Assembly: GCA_009691245.1 (NCBI GenBank)
Contig: SHUM01000007.1
Span: forward strand, 19,035-83,034
From: Acidobacteriota bacterium
Lineage (GTDB): Bacteria > Acidobacteriota > Terriglobia > 2-12-FULL-54-10
Direction: 5' to 3'
DNA: 64,000 nucleotides
Shown in pieces: positions 43,888 through 54,411 of this stretch. The stretch's first letter is position 1. The number at the start of each line of letters is the position of its first letter. Below the pieces are notes generated by a model that saw only the letters and a list, made by a program, of their open reading frames with translations, made no database searches and was not told the DNA's origin. The position numbers were made by a program, and so were the translations under genes.

Positions 43888-46800
43888 ATGAAATCAATGG
43901 TGGGTTGTAGATTGGCCAACGTGATGATGCTCACGTTGCTTCTGGCCACCACCACTTCCCCGTTCGCCCGCGCGGCTAATATTGGCACGGTCGTCCCCGT
44001 TGTCGGCCAAGTGCAGGATATCGTGTACGATGAAGCGCGACGGCAGGTGTATCTGGCCAACTCCACCAATAATCAGGTGGAGATATATTCTGTCGATCTG
44101 AATGCCATCATCGCAAGCGTCCCCACGGGAACTCAACCGACCAGCCTGGCGCTGGCGCCCAATGGCTCCGTCCTCTATGTTGGCAATGCGGGATCGCAGT
44201 CGCTGACGGTGATCAACCTGACCTCGCGGCAGGCCGAGCGCGAGATCGCCGTGGGCGCGCGTCCCGACGCCATCGCCACCGGTTACGACGGAAAAGTCGT
44301 CATACTGGGCACCGCCGGCTTGATGCGCTATGAGCCAGCCAGTGGCCAGATATTGCGGCTGCCCATCTCCCCGCCACCCACGCAGCCGGCGGGACTCCCC
44401 ATCATCAACCCCGCGCCGGCGCTGGCCAATTTCTTCGCGGGACTCATCGCCACGCCGTCCGGCAACTTGATGATCGGCCTGTCCACCAACCGGATATTCG
44501 TATATGAAGTGGCCTCCGGCGCCGTGTTGCGCAGCCGCAATGTCACCGGCCTGCGCAATATCCTCTCCATCTCGCCGGATGGCACGCGCTTCATGGCCGG
44601 GCCCTTTCTATTCGACACCGAAACGCTGGCCATCCTAGGCCGCGCCGGAACGCCGGCCGCCGCACTGACAGGCGGCAGCGCCTTCTCCGCCGATGGCAAC
44701 TCGGTGTACGGCACGTTCTCCACACAGCCGGCCATCAACGCGCTGAATACCAACAATCCCCAGAACGCCGGCGGAGCCACCATTCCCGGCGGAGGCCGTC
44801 CGACCATCACCACGCTCGGGGTGCTGCAGGTGATGCGCGCCTCCAGCCTGACGCCCATCATGGGGCTGCGGCTGACCGAGGCCATTAATCCCAAAATTGT
44901 CGCCTCACCCGACGGGCGCTTTCTGTTCGCCGTCTCCACCTCGGGTATGACCGTCATCCCCGTGGGCCAGTTGCCCCTCCTGCCGGTCCTTCAGGTGGAC
45001 ACCCCCAATGTGGTGCTCTCGGTGGACATCTGCAACCGCGGCGTGGCCATTGCCGACATTCGCATCAGCAACGCGGGCGCCGGACGGATGACCTTCTCCG
45101 CCGTGCTCAACAACGCGAACGCCCCGGTGATTCTGAATCTGCGCTCCGGCGTGGCGCCTTCGACGCTCCAGATTTCATACAATCCACGCGCCGTGCTCAC
45201 GCGCGGGACGCAGCAATATTCGCTGGTGCTGGTTTCTCCCGAGGCAGTGAATATCGAGCCCGCCATTTTGATCAACCTGAATTTCCGCGACGTGGACCAG
45301 CGCGGCTCGATCATTCCGCTGGCCGGATTCGGCGTGGACCTGCTCGTGGACGAGCTGCGACAGCGCATTTACATTGCCAATTACATGCAGGATCAGGTCG
45401 AGGTCTACTCACTGCGCGAGCGCCGCTTCCTGCCGCCGGTGCGCGTCGGCAACCGGCCCATCTCCATGGCCATGGTGAATCCCTTCACGCTGGTGGTGGC
45501 CAACGCTGGCTCGGAGGCCATCTCAGTGATCGATCTGGAGACGCTGCAAGAGCGGCGGCAAATTCAGATGGCCCCCGTGCCTCTGAACGCCAACCCGATT
45601 TTCCCGCGCTCGATTGCCGCCTCCAGCAACGTGGTCTTATTCACTGTGATTCCCCTGCCTGCCACGCCTGGAACCGCACCCGCCGCGGGATCGGTGTGGC
45701 AGTTGAGTCTGGCCACTGGCACCAGCTATCCCCGGCTGAATCTCGGCGGGACCACGGTGAATACCATCAATGGCCGCAACGTCCTGGTCGCACCCACCAA
45801 CGGCAACGCCATCGTGCTGGCCGAGGGCAACGGCACCGTGCGCTTGTTTGATCCGGTGTCGGACACCTTCGCCATCACTCGCACCGCGGCCTTCACCGCA
45901 TTCCGTGGATCGGTCTCAGCCACCGCCGATGGCAACTTCTACATCATGGACGACACCGTGCTGAACTCCGTACTGGCCTTCCGTGGATCGCTCGCGCCCG
46001 CGGCCCCCATCGGCTTGCCGGGTGGTGGCGGCCAACAGGCTGCTCAGTTAGTTACCTTTGGGGCCGCCGCCGTCGGCAACAATGCGATTCGCGTCACGGC
46101 AGCCAACGCGACCGTTCCGGTGCAGACGCTCCAGCGCTTCAATCTGACTACCGTGCAAGCCGATCAGCAGTTGCGCCTGCCGGAGTCGGTCTCCGACATC
46201 AGCCCGGCGGTTGCGGGCGCGGCGGCCGCCACACGCCTCTGGCCTCCTCTGCCCACGTCATTGGAGATCGGCGTGCGCGGCCAAACCCATTTGATTCCGC
46301 GTGGGCTGGCATTTGATTCCAGCAACACTGGATACTTGCTTACCTTATCCGGCCTGAGCGTCATCGCACTCAACGAGAGTCTCGGTCGCGCGCCCAACTT
46401 CACCGCCAATGCCGTGGTCAACGCGGCCAGCTTCGCCGGACCCACGGCACCGGGCTCGCTGATCAGCATCTTCGGCACGGACCTGGCCTTACCGGGACAA
46501 GCCAGCAGCCTTCCGCTGCCCACCAACCTGGGCGAGGTCTGCGTTACCGCCAATGAAATCGCGCTGCCGCTGCTGGCGACTTCGCCTACGCAGATCAATG
46601 CCCAGCTTCCGCCCGAGCTGGCCACCGGCCGGATCACGCTCGCCGTCCGCTCACCCAGCCGGGGCGTCATGAGTACGGGCGCGCAGATTACCGTGAATGC
46701 CGCCGCGCCCGGCATATTTACCATTGACCAGGAGGGCCGTCGCACCGCCGCGCTGTTCCACGCCGACTCGTTCCGCCTGGTGTCGCGTGCCGATCCGGCA

Positions 46801-47103
46801 ACCCGCGATGAGGACTTGGTCCTGTACGCCACGGGGTTGGGAGCCACCACGCCGAGCGTCGTCGGAGGACAAGCGGCACGCTCCTCGCCGCTCTCCCTGG
46901 TTACGCAGCCGGTCCGCGTTACCATTGGTGGTCGTGAGCAGATTGTCTTCTTTGCGGGACTGGCACCGGATTTCGTGGGCCTCTATCAGATCAACATCCG
47001 CGTACCGGGCGACCGCGCACGAGGCGACGATCTTCCCGTGGTCATCACCGTCGGCGCCGCCAGCAGCACCACCGCGGCTGCGCCTCTGACGTCCATCGAC
47101 TAA
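43888..47103 (+). CDS. Secreted beta-propeller protein with C-terminal TIGR03437 domain
   Basis: This protein has about 1071 residues. The signal peptide (NVMMLTLLLATTTSPFARAA) directly follows the chosen ATG. YVTN-type beta-propeller blades follow (YDEARRQVYLANSTNNQVEI, PNGSVLYVGNAGSQSLTVIN), with a second propeller (DELRQRIYIANYMQDQVEVY). The C-terminal TIGR03437 domain is clear: NAVVNAASFAGPTAPGSLIS, IFGTDLALPGQ and the final FAGLAPDFVGLYQINIRVPG. Such proteins are exported and probably surface-associated; no enzyme activity is evident. The frame is open from GTG 43747, but 43888 suits the signal peptide. It is followed closely by a second protein of the same class. Confidence 0.85.
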   Translation: MKSMVGCRLANVMMLTLLLATTTSPFARAANIGTVVPVVGQVQDIVYDEARRQVYLANSTNNQVEIYSVDLNAIIASVPTGTQPTSLALAPNGSVLYVGNAGSQSLTVINLTSRQAEREIAVGARPDAIATGYDGKVVILGTAGLMRYEPASGQILRLPISPPPTQPAGLPIINPAPALANFFAGLIATPSGNLMIGLSTNRIFVYEVASGAVLRSRNVTGLRNILSISPDGTRFMAGPFLFDTETLAILGRAGTPAAALTGGSAFSADGNSVYGTFSTQPAINALNTNNPQNAGGATIPGGGRPTITTLGVLQVMRASSLTPIMGLRLTEAINPKIVASPDGRFLFAVSTSGMTVIPVGQLPLLPVLQVDTPNVVLSVDICNRGVAIADIRISNAGAGRMTFSAVLNNANAPVILNLRSGVAPSTLQISYNPRAVLTRGTQQYSLVLVSPEAVNIEPAILINLNFRDVDQRGSIIPLAGFGVDLLVDELRQRIYIANYMQDQVEVYSLRERRFLPPVRVGNRPISMAMVNPFTLVVANAGSEAISVIDLETLQERRQIQMAPVPLNANPIFPRSIAASSNVVLFTVIPLPATPGTAPAAGSVWQLSLATGTSYPRLNLGGTTVNTINGRNVLVAPTNGNAIVLAEGNGTVRLFDPVSDTFAITRTAAFTAFRGSVSATADGNFYIMDDTVLNSVLAFRGSLAPAAPIGLPGGGGQQAAQLVTFGAAAVGNNAIRVTAANATVPVQTLQRFNLTTVQADQQLRLPESVSDISPAVAGAAAATRLWPPLPTSLEIGVRGQTHLIPRGLAFDSSNTGYLLTLSGLSVIALNESLGRAPNFTANAVVNAASFAGPTAPGSLISIFGTDLALPGQASSLPLPTNLGEVCVTANEIALPLLATSPTQINAQLPPELATGRITLAVRSPSRGVMSTGAQITVNAAAPGIFTIDQEGRRTAALFHADSFRLVSRADPATRDEDLVLYATGLGATTPSVVGGQAARSSPLSLVTQPVRVTIGGREQIVFFAGLAPDFVGLYQINIRVPGDRARGDDLPVVITVGAASSTTAAAPLTSID

Positions 47104-47249
47104 GACCCACTTCGAACGCCATCGACTCCAAGGATGCCGAGCAAACCTCATTGATGATGGCCTGCAACAGACCGGAAGGAATACCACGAGCGATTCTCTC
47201 GCTGCTCGCCGCCGGCGGGCGGCGGAGCTCTCCGCGCAATTCTCGCTTG

Positions 47250-50200
47250 ATGATTTCACCTCTGCGCTGGGTTCTCCTCATCCTGTGTTTCGGCCTGTGT
47301 TTCGGCTTGGCCGTTGTTGCGCCGCTCCGTGCGCAACTTTCCAGCAGTAGCTGGTCCAGCATCGGCGGTGCCGTTGTTCCTTCCCGCGTTACCGCCATCG
47401 ACGCGGACCCGCGCTCCGGTAACACGGTGGTAATAGCCACGCCCGCCGGCGGAATTTGGAAGTCGGAAGACGAAGGAATCAATTGGACTCCACTCACTGA
47501 AACTACTGCCACGCTGCAATTCTGCTCGCTGGCTCGCGATCCCTCCCAGCCGGATTTCCTCTACGCGGGAACCGGCGATGACCTTGAGCCTCATCCAGGT
47601 CAAGGCGTCATGCGCTCCAGCAACGGCGGCTTCACTTGGACCAGGAGCCTGCCTTTCAGCAATCGCCCCGTCTGCGCCCTGGCCGTCGACCCCACCGACG
47701 GTCGCCGCATCGCCGCCGGCTCGGAAGATGGGTTGTACATCTCCGTGGACTCGGGAACAAACTGGAAGCGCGTGCGCAGCACCGCGACAACAGCAGTCGC
47801 CTTCGACGCACAAGGCCGTATCTTTACCGGCCTGCCTGTCGCAACTTCGCGCACCGGAATACTCGCCGTATCGACCAATGGCGGAGATACGTTTACAGAT
47901 ATTGCCCTTCCCACTGTTGCCGGCGAGACCACTTCGCGCACCACTTTTGTCAGTGTGCTGGTGCACGGTTCGGCGGTGTATCTGGCGGTGGCTTATGTAC
48001 CCTCTGACGGCAGCGGCCCCACCATCGATGTCTATCGTTCCGCTGACGGCGGAACCACGTGGAATGTGACCGTCGGCATTGCGGCGGCGTCTCCGCCGAT
48101 GCGATTGCTATCGGACGCCGCGGGAGCTCGGTTGTACCTGACGGGCAGCACCAGACTAATGGTCTCGGCAAATCGTGGCGAAACATGGAGCACGATCAGC
48201 TCCATCAAGCAGCGCATCCATGCCGCAACATTCGCTGCAAACACCTTGTGGCTGGCCGGCGACCTCGGACTCGAAAGATTCACAGCGCAACCCGGTGGAC
48301 CTTCGCTGGCCAACCTCAGCCCACCCATCGCGCAGTTCGTGGACCTGACCGCAACATCCATCAACGATGTTTTCGCCGCCAGCCCTACAGGATTGTTCGC
48401 CTATAACGGAACGAATTCGCTATGGAGCACTCTGAGTTCAACGGATGTATTCAGTGGCGTCGCGGCGGGCAACGTATCCGCCTCAGGGCAACGAACGATC
48501 CTGGCCAATGGGCTTTCGGCATTTCACCGCTCCACCGACGGAGGCGCCGTCTTTTCTTCCACCACGGCCATTCCCGCTGCGGAGTCGCGCGCGCCCAATC
48601 CACCGCTGCTGGCTGATCCCGGCAGCCTCGCCAATGTTTATGTCGCCGGACAACTGCTCTATCGCTCGACCGATCAAGGCACAACGTTTTCGGCATTTGG
48701 GACAATTGATCCGGACCGCACCCGCGTGGTAACGGCGCTGGCCGCGGCTCCCTTGGCGCGCCGCTTCATGTATGCGGCCACCGCCTGCATCCCTCCATTG
48801 GCCGGCGCGGCCGGTTGTCCGACGATTTCTTATATCTGGCGCTCCACCAACTCCGGCCAAACCTGGACGCAGGGCGCGCCGGTTACGGGATGGGTGCATC
48901 AACTCGCCGTTGATCCGCGACAAACCGCCACGGTATACGCCACGATTGGAGACCCGCCCTTTTCCGCCGCCGGTTCTCGTGGGGAGGCTGGTGATGTGCT
49001 GCGTTCCACGGACAACGCTTTATCATGGCTCTCTCTGCGTTCGAATCTTCCGCGCGGCACGCTGCGTAGCATCGCGATTGACGCACTTTCCCTACCCGCC
49101 GGTAACCTGCCCGCGCAGACGATTTACGTGGGTGGCGACAACGGCGGCTACGCCACCTACAACGGCGGAACGCAATGGATCGCCATTAACACAGGCCTGC
49201 CGCGCAGCCCGGTAACCATTCTGCGGCAAGCCGGCGCCGATGCCATCATCGCGGGAACCAAGGGCCGGGGCGCATTTCAGACGCGCGTGCTGGGCGTAAC
49301 CGCCAGCGTGATTATCACTCCACTCGAACTGAGCGCCTCGATTACGCCGGGTGATTCCGCCACCCTCTCCCTCACGCTGACGAATGTTCTGGCCACGCGG
49401 GCGAACTGGTCGCTGGCGGTATCAATCCCGAGTGGGGAATCGTGGCTGTCCGTCTCGGAGTCCGGCGGCACCTTAGACCCGCGCGCTTCGGCCCAGGTAA
49501 CCGTGCGGGTCAATTCCACCAACCTCGCGCCGGGATCCTACTTCGGCCGCCTCGTGCTCACCAGCGGCTCCCTCGGCGGTGCCACGACTTCTCAATCCAT
49601 TCCCCTGGACATACGCATCGAAGCCACGCTGCTGCGACTCTCCGCGGTCACCGGCAACAGCGCCAGCGGTGGAGTGAACACCTCAGTGCCGCCATTTGTA
49701 GTCTCGTTGTTGAATGAGGATGGAATACCCGCGAGCGGCGAGTCCATCAGCTTTGCGATCACCAGCGGCGGAGGCCTGCTGAACCGGCGCACCAGCATCA
49801 CCGACGCGGAAGGCATGGCCAGCACTGTTCTGACGCTACCCGCCACGGCGGGCATCACGCAGGTTACCGCCACCTACCGGGATCAGTCCGTGGTCTTCAC
49901 CGCGCAGGCGGTGCAGATCATTCGGCCGGCGTTGCAGGCGGGCGCGGCGGTGAACGCGGCGACGTATGCGAGCAATGCCTCGTTGGCCTCCGGCGGCATC
50001 ATCTCCATCTTCGGACTGAACCTCGCTGATGACGAGGCGCGCGCCGCCGTGCTGCCTCTGCCAGTTACACTTCGTGCGACGCGGGCGCTGCTGATCTCCT
50101 CCGCCTCTGTGGTGGCCCTGCCGCTATTCTACGTATCGCCGGTGCAGGTCAACGCGGTGCTGCCATTCAATCTGACGCCCGGCGCCTATGGACTCACCAT

Positions 50201-50642
50201 CGAGAACGCCGGCGTGCGGGGCAATGAAATTCAGGTCATCGTCTCCGTCGCCGCTCCGGGCATCTTCACCGTGGATTCATCTGGGCGTGGTACGGGGATC
50301 TTCCTGAAGGCCGATGGATCGCTGGTCAGCACGGCCAATGCGGCGGTGCGCGGAAGTGTTGTCTCAATGTATGCCGTGGGCCTGGGTCCCGTGAACCCGG
50401 CACTACCCGCGGGCGAACCAGGGCGCACCAGCGAGCCACTCAATCGAACCACGCTGGCGCCGCGCGTCTTCTTTGACAACCTCGAAGCGGAGATCACCTT
50501 CAGCGGCATCGCCCCGGGATTCGCCGGCCTCTATCAAGTGAACGCGCGAGTCCCCGCGGGACTGTCACCGGCCAGCAACATTCCGGTCAGCCTCATCATC
50601 GGTGGCGTGGCGAGCAACCGCGTGACCGTCCCCGTGCAGTAG
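47250..50642 (+). CDS. Secreted BNR-repeat propeller protein with BACON/Ig-like and TIGR03437 domains
   Basis: This protein has about 1130 residues. The signal peptide (WVLLILCFGLCFGLAVVAPL) follows ATG 47250; the frame opens earlier at 47151. A long region of BNR/sortilin-like repeats (GGIWKSEDEGINWTPL, MRSSNGGFTWTRSLPF, YRSADGGTTWNV) forms a propeller as in glycoside hydrolase-like or HCF136-like proteins. A BACON-like domain follows (GESWLSVSESGGTLDPRAS), then a bacterial Ig-like domain (EDGIPASGESISFAITSGGG) and a TIGR03437 end (GAAVNAATYASNASLASGGI, FSGIAPGFAGLYQVNARVPA). No sialidase catalytic residues were identified. It lies 147 bases after the preceding gene and is likely co-transcribed. 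Confidence 0.87.
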   Translation: MISPLRWVLLILCFGLCFGLAVVAPLRAQLSSSSWSSIGGAVVPSRVTAIDADPRSGNTVVIATPAGGIWKSEDEGINWTPLTETTATLQFCSLARDPSQPDFLYAGTGDDLEPHPGQGVMRSSNGGFTWTRSLPFSNRPVCALAVDPTDGRRIAAGSEDGLYISVDSGTNWKRVRSTATTAVAFDAQGRIFTGLPVATSRTGILAVSTNGGDTFTDIALPTVAGETTSRTTFVSVLVHGSAVYLAVAYVPSDGSGPTIDVYRSADGGTTWNVTVGIAAASPPMRLLSDAAGARLYLTGSTRLMVSANRGETWSTISSIKQRIHAATFAANTLWLAGDLGLERFTAQPGGPSLANLSPPIAQFVDLTATSINDVFAASPTGLFAYNGTNSLWSTLSSTDVFSGVAAGNVSASGQRTILANGLSAFHRSTDGGAVFSSTTAIPAAESRAPNPPLLADPGSLANVYVAGQLLYRSTDQGTTFSAFGTIDPDRTRVVTALAAAPLARRFMYAATACIPPLAGAAGCPTISYIWRSTNSGQTWTQGAPVTGWVHQLAVDPRQTATVYATIGDPPFSAAGSRGEAGDVLRSTDNALSWLSLRSNLPRGTLRSIAIDALSLPAGNLPAQTIYVGGDNGGYATYNGGTQWIAINTGLPRSPVTILRQAGADAIIAGTKGRGAFQTRVLGVTASVIITPLELSASITPGDSATLSLTLTNVLATRANWSLAVSIPSGESWLSVSESGGTLDPRASAQVTVRVNSTNLAPGSYFGRLVLTSGSLGGATTSQSIPLDIRIEATLLRLSAVTGNSASGGVNTSVPPFVVSLLNEDGIPASGESISFAITSGGGLLNRRTSITDAEGMASTVLTLPATAGITQVTATYRDQSVVFTAQAVQIIRPALQAGAAVNAATYASNASLASGGIISIFGLNLADDEARAAVLPLPVTLRATRALLISSASVVALPLFYVSPVQVNAVLPFNLTPGAYGLTIENAGVRGNEIQVIVSVAAPGIFTVDSSGRGTGIFLKADGSLVSTANAAVRGSVVSMYAVGLGPVNPALPAGEPGRTSEPLNRTTLAPRVFFDNLEAEITFSGIAPGFAGLYQVNARVPAGLSPASNIPVSLIIGGVASNRVTVPVQ

Positions 50643-51127
50643 GTCCTAACCGCGTCTCGCAAACCTGCATTTTCTTTCGCGGGCGACCCTGCCAAATTTG
50701 CCCAAATTCGCGGTCCAGCCCAAAGTGCAAACGTTCACGGTTCTGACCACTCTGCCCAGATTGACAAACTGGGGATTCGGGGTTGGGGATTGGGGGTTCG
50801 GGGGGGGGGAACTCAGATCAACTTTCCCGCCGCTTCGCACCCATCTCGCACGTCAAATTATCGAAATCGACCAACCTGACCAAATTCGCGGAGCGCCAAC
50901 CTGACCACTCTGCCCACAAATCTCAAATTATCCAAATCGTCCAACCTGACAAGATTCGCGGCATCGTCGGAGTTTGCCAGCCTCCCCCAACACCCTACCC
51001 CCCGCCTTTCCCGGTTCCGCCCAAAGATTCCGCATTTTCCCATTGACTAACGCCCTACTCCCCTCCGCGCATTCCAATTTCTGTCTCCTGACTTCTGTCT
51101 CCTAACTTCTGACTACTGACTCCTGCT
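50643..51127. repeat. Intergenic region of direct repeats and low-complexity sequence
   Basis: Two 39-base direct copies (50853-50891 and 50923-50961) begin TCAAATTATCGAAATCGACC and TCAAATTATCCAAATCGTCC and share CCAACCTGAC and ATTCGCGG. A G-rich run lies near 50780-50812, and an array of TTCTG.CTCCTGAC units at 51080-51125. No gene was seen. It separates the plus-strand propeller genes from the minus-strand pseudogene. Confidence 0.7.
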
Positions 51128-54093
51128 TTACCGCACCTTGCTCAACTGCACGCCCAGCCGCTCTTCCATCAATGATTCGAGTTGTGACAGCCGCGCTTTC
51201 AGCGCGTCGTTCTCCTGCTTCAACTCCTTCACCGCTTGAATGGTCAGCAGCGGTAGGTCGGAGTAATTTACGCGGAAGAATCCTTTGTCGTCCGTGGATA
51301 CCAACTCGGGGAATATCTGCTGAACTTCCTGCGCGATCAGCCCGTTCACGCGATTGGCGCCGAATTGGAAATCCGGGAATTCGTCGGCGCGCCACAGATG
51401 GCTCACCGGCTGCAAGCGCGCGAAACGGTCCAGCAGCGAATCAAACGGGCGGATGTCTTTCTTCAGTCGCGCGTCGGAGGAGCACACACCCGTCAGCGGC
51501 GCGGCGTCGAATCGCTGCAGGCATCCGTTGGTCCCGCTGGTGCCCACGCGAATATCGCCAACAACCTGCAGCTTGGTAGCAGGCGCCAATGCCCCCATAC
51601 CGACTTTGCCCGTGTTGGTAATCACGAAGGGATAGTCATTGGCATCGCTGGAGATGCTGAATCCTCCCGCTGGCGTGTTGTTTCCCGTCGCTCCCGCGCG
51701 CAGGTACCAGAAATCCCCTCCCGGCGAGCCATTGATGACTTCCAGCGCCGCGCCTACGCCGTCCGCGGTTGCATCCGCACCAGAAAGGCGAATTCGTCCT
51801 CCCTGGCCAAGCCCTCCCACTGTGAGGTATCCAGATGAGTTCACCACCAGCGCGGTTGTGCCCGCGGAGTTGTCCAGTCGCAAAATCGCGGGGAAGTTTG
51901 TGGCCGTCGAACCAGCGGCGGCGGCGACCCAATTTGCAGCAGCCGTCAGAGAAGTATCCGATGCGATGGCGGTAACAGTGCGCGTTTCCTGGGGCACTGT
52001 GGCGTCCACTCGGATCCGATCTCCCTCGGCAAAATCGGTCAGAAACTTTGTGCCAACGCCGGTCACCGTGGGCGAGCCCACATTGACCGTGACTGTGCCT
52101 GGGGAAAGAAACGAGGCATTGGCTGCCACAGTGAGTTTGGCCAGATTGCCCGAAGTCCAGATGCCGAAGTTCTTCCGGGTTCTCTCCAGCGTGAGGTCGT
52201 TGGTTGAGGCTGCGCCATTGGCGGATTGCAGGAAAAACTTGTTCGCAAGCCCGTCGTGGACCAATCGGAATCCCTCGGCATTAGTTCCAAAGCTATTTGT
52301 GTCCTCGACCAGAGTCACGATGCTCGCAAATGGAAAGTTGCTGGCTGCGGGGTTCGACATACGAAGAAGGTTTCCACCATCTATAGTGGAGTGCATGTGA
52401 AACCTTGCTGTCGGCACCGCCGTGCCGATGCCAACTCGGTTGTTCACGCGTCCACGGAAAGCGTATCCGTATCCACCGCCAGTCCTCCGGCAATGGCCAC
52501 CGCAGTCCCGTTATCGGTGATTTGTGAATTGCCCACGGTAGTCGCCGCGGTGAACTTCGGAATCGAGTTGATGGTCCCCGTGCCGCCTAGGCCACCGCCG
52601 CCGGGCAGGTTAGTCAGCAGTGAGCCGTCGCCGATGAACTTGCCGCCGCCACTCACTTCCAACTTACTCGTGGGCGCGGCTGTTCCTATTCCTACGTTAC
52701 CTACTCAGTCGACGGTCATTCGCTCCTGGCCCGCTGTCGAGTCGATCAGCCGCCAGCGTCCGTTCAGTGTTGACGCCGTATCGCCGGTTTGGAATAGCCA
52801 ACTCCGCCCGCCTGCGCCCGTCGATTTGAAGTCGATCTGCGCGTCGCCGCCGTTGGCTTCCACCGTCAGCTTCGCTTGTCCCGGCGCCTTCACGTGCAGC
52901 GCTGAGGCCGGTGTCTCCACGCCGAAGCCCGCCTTGCCCGTCGCGTCGATTACGAAGCGCGTCTGGCCCGCCGTCGAGTCAATCAATCGCCACAGCCCGT
53001 TCAGTCCTGAACTGGTATAGCCGGTCTGGAACAGCCAGGTGCGCCCGCCCGCGCCGGTAGCCGCAAAGTTGATTTGCGCGTCGCCGCTGGTGGCCTCCAC
53101 GCGCAGCGCCGCCTGGCCCGGCGCGGCCACGTGCAGCGCCGACAATGGTGTCGCCACGCCGAAGCCCGCCTTGCCCGTCGCGTCGATCACGAAGCGCGTC
53201 TGGCCCGCCGTCGAGTCAATCAATCGCCACAACCCGTTCAGTCCTGAACTGGTGTCGCCGGTCTGGAACAGCCACGATCTGCCGCCCGCGCCCGACGAGC
53301 TAAAATCAATTTGCGCGTCGCCGGTGGTCGCCTCGACGGTCAGCTTGGCCTGCCCCGGCGCCGCCACGTGCAGCAGCGACGTGGGAAATATTCCCACCCC
53401 GATTCGTCCGTTGGCCGTGTCTTCGCGGATCACGGAGTCGGTCAGCGCGCCGGTCCCGTTGAGAAACTTGGCGATGAAGTCGGTGGTGGTGGCCGAGGCG
53501 GTCGGCAGTGAGTCGCCGGCCGAGGCGCTGGCCGAGGCGCTGGCCCTATCACCGACCAGGCCACCCGCCTGACTCACTCGCCTGGATAGCGCATCCACGC
53601 TCAGCGCATAGGCCGACGCCGGTAGCCACCCGAGTGTCTCCGCGTCACCCGCCTTCAGCGCGTACGGCACACTTACCAGTAACACCAGCGGCTGAGTGAC
53701 TGACTAGCCTTCAGCGGAGTAACTAACTTCCAGCCAGAGCGCCGCGCCGCTTGAGAAGATACTCTGCGGTATCCCGCCACTGGTCTCCGCGCCTAGTAAC
53801 ACCGAGTAACTCCCTGCGTCGCTCACACTGACATTCTGCGTCTCGATCCACAGCGCCGTCCCGCCCGTCTGCTCGGCGAACAGCGCGAAAGTGACACCGC
53901 GCGCTCATGCCTTTACCTCCGTGTCCTCTGCGGTTAAGACGTTTCCGCTGAATTGAATCTGCCCCGGCACAACTTGATTCGCCGCAGGCGAGTCTTCGGC
54001 GGCAAGAATCGCGGATGGACCAGCCAGCAACAGGACAATTAGAGTAAGTGCTAATTCCAGGAAGTGAATCGTAGGTAGAAGATGTTTCTTCAC
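51128..54093 (-). pseudogene. Decayed tail-fibre-like protein gene with peptidase S74 chaperone end
   Basis: Fragments join into one long secreted protein. A signal peptide starts at 54093 (LALTLIVLLLAGPSAILAAE), followed by GQIQFSGNVLTAEDT; then GVTFALFAEQTGGTALWIET, then LLVSVPYALKAGDAETLGWL. Three tandem 79-residue repeats follow, then NVGIGTAAPTSKLEVSGGGK, and a C-terminal S74 intramolecular chaperone (CSSDARLKKDIRPFD, NGLIAQEVQQIFPELVS) with a coiled-coil end. In-frame stops occur at 53905-53907 (TGA), 53704-53706 (TAG) and 52705-52707 (TGA), and a one-base loss near 52444 shifts the frame (VDA / NNRVGIGT). Intact relatives are common in Acidobacteria. Confidence 0.8.
52708..53373 (-). 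repeat. Three tandem copies of a 237-base coding repeat
   Basis: The unit encodes 79 residues starting LHVAAPGQA, with inner blocks GDAQIDF, GAGGRSWLFQTGDTSSGLNG, LWRLIDSTAGQTRFVIDATG and KAGFGV. Copies 1 and 2 are full and nearly the same at DNA level; copy 3 diverges (DTASTLNGRWRLIDSTAGQE) and ends at the third in-frame stop. It lies within the S74 pseudogene. Confidence 0.85.
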
Positions 54094-54411
54094 AGTGGGC
54101 CTCCAAGGTTATTTGGCCGATCCGGCCATGGTCCCGGCCTAAATCGAAAAACAATTTATTAGGCTGAGTTGCGACTATCCTACTATAGCGGGACCGGGAT
54201 GGAACTATCTTTTTTTTGCGGAGATCCAGCTAGTACTAGCGCACGCATAGGACTACGTGATGGCATCGCAACTGGACTGCCTGGCAGCGCCACGGAAGCC
54301 CAACGGGACCGCTTTCACCTTCTGTCGCGTCATGGTAGAGTGAAGGTTCAGCAGACTGGGTAGCACTCCATCGCTCGACATCAACAGAGACGCGAAGAGG
54401 GAAGCGCACGG
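54094..54411. other. Divergent promoter region of the pseudogene and the orphan TadA gene
   Basis: These 318 bases lie between divergent genes. An AT-rich word CCTACTATAGCGGG near 54178-54191 may be a -10 region for the plus gene, and the reverse direction has a long leader upstream of 54093. Short open frames here overlap the tadA start on the other strand and have no features of genes. Confidence 0.35.

Noticed and set aside
47250..50642. Annotation as a sialidase
   Set aside because: BNR-type repeats are present but no arginine triad or other catalytic residues could be identified.
50770..50812. G-rich run as a quadruplex regulator
   Set aside because: The run is irregular and lies far from any start codon; low-complexity sequence is a simpler explanation.
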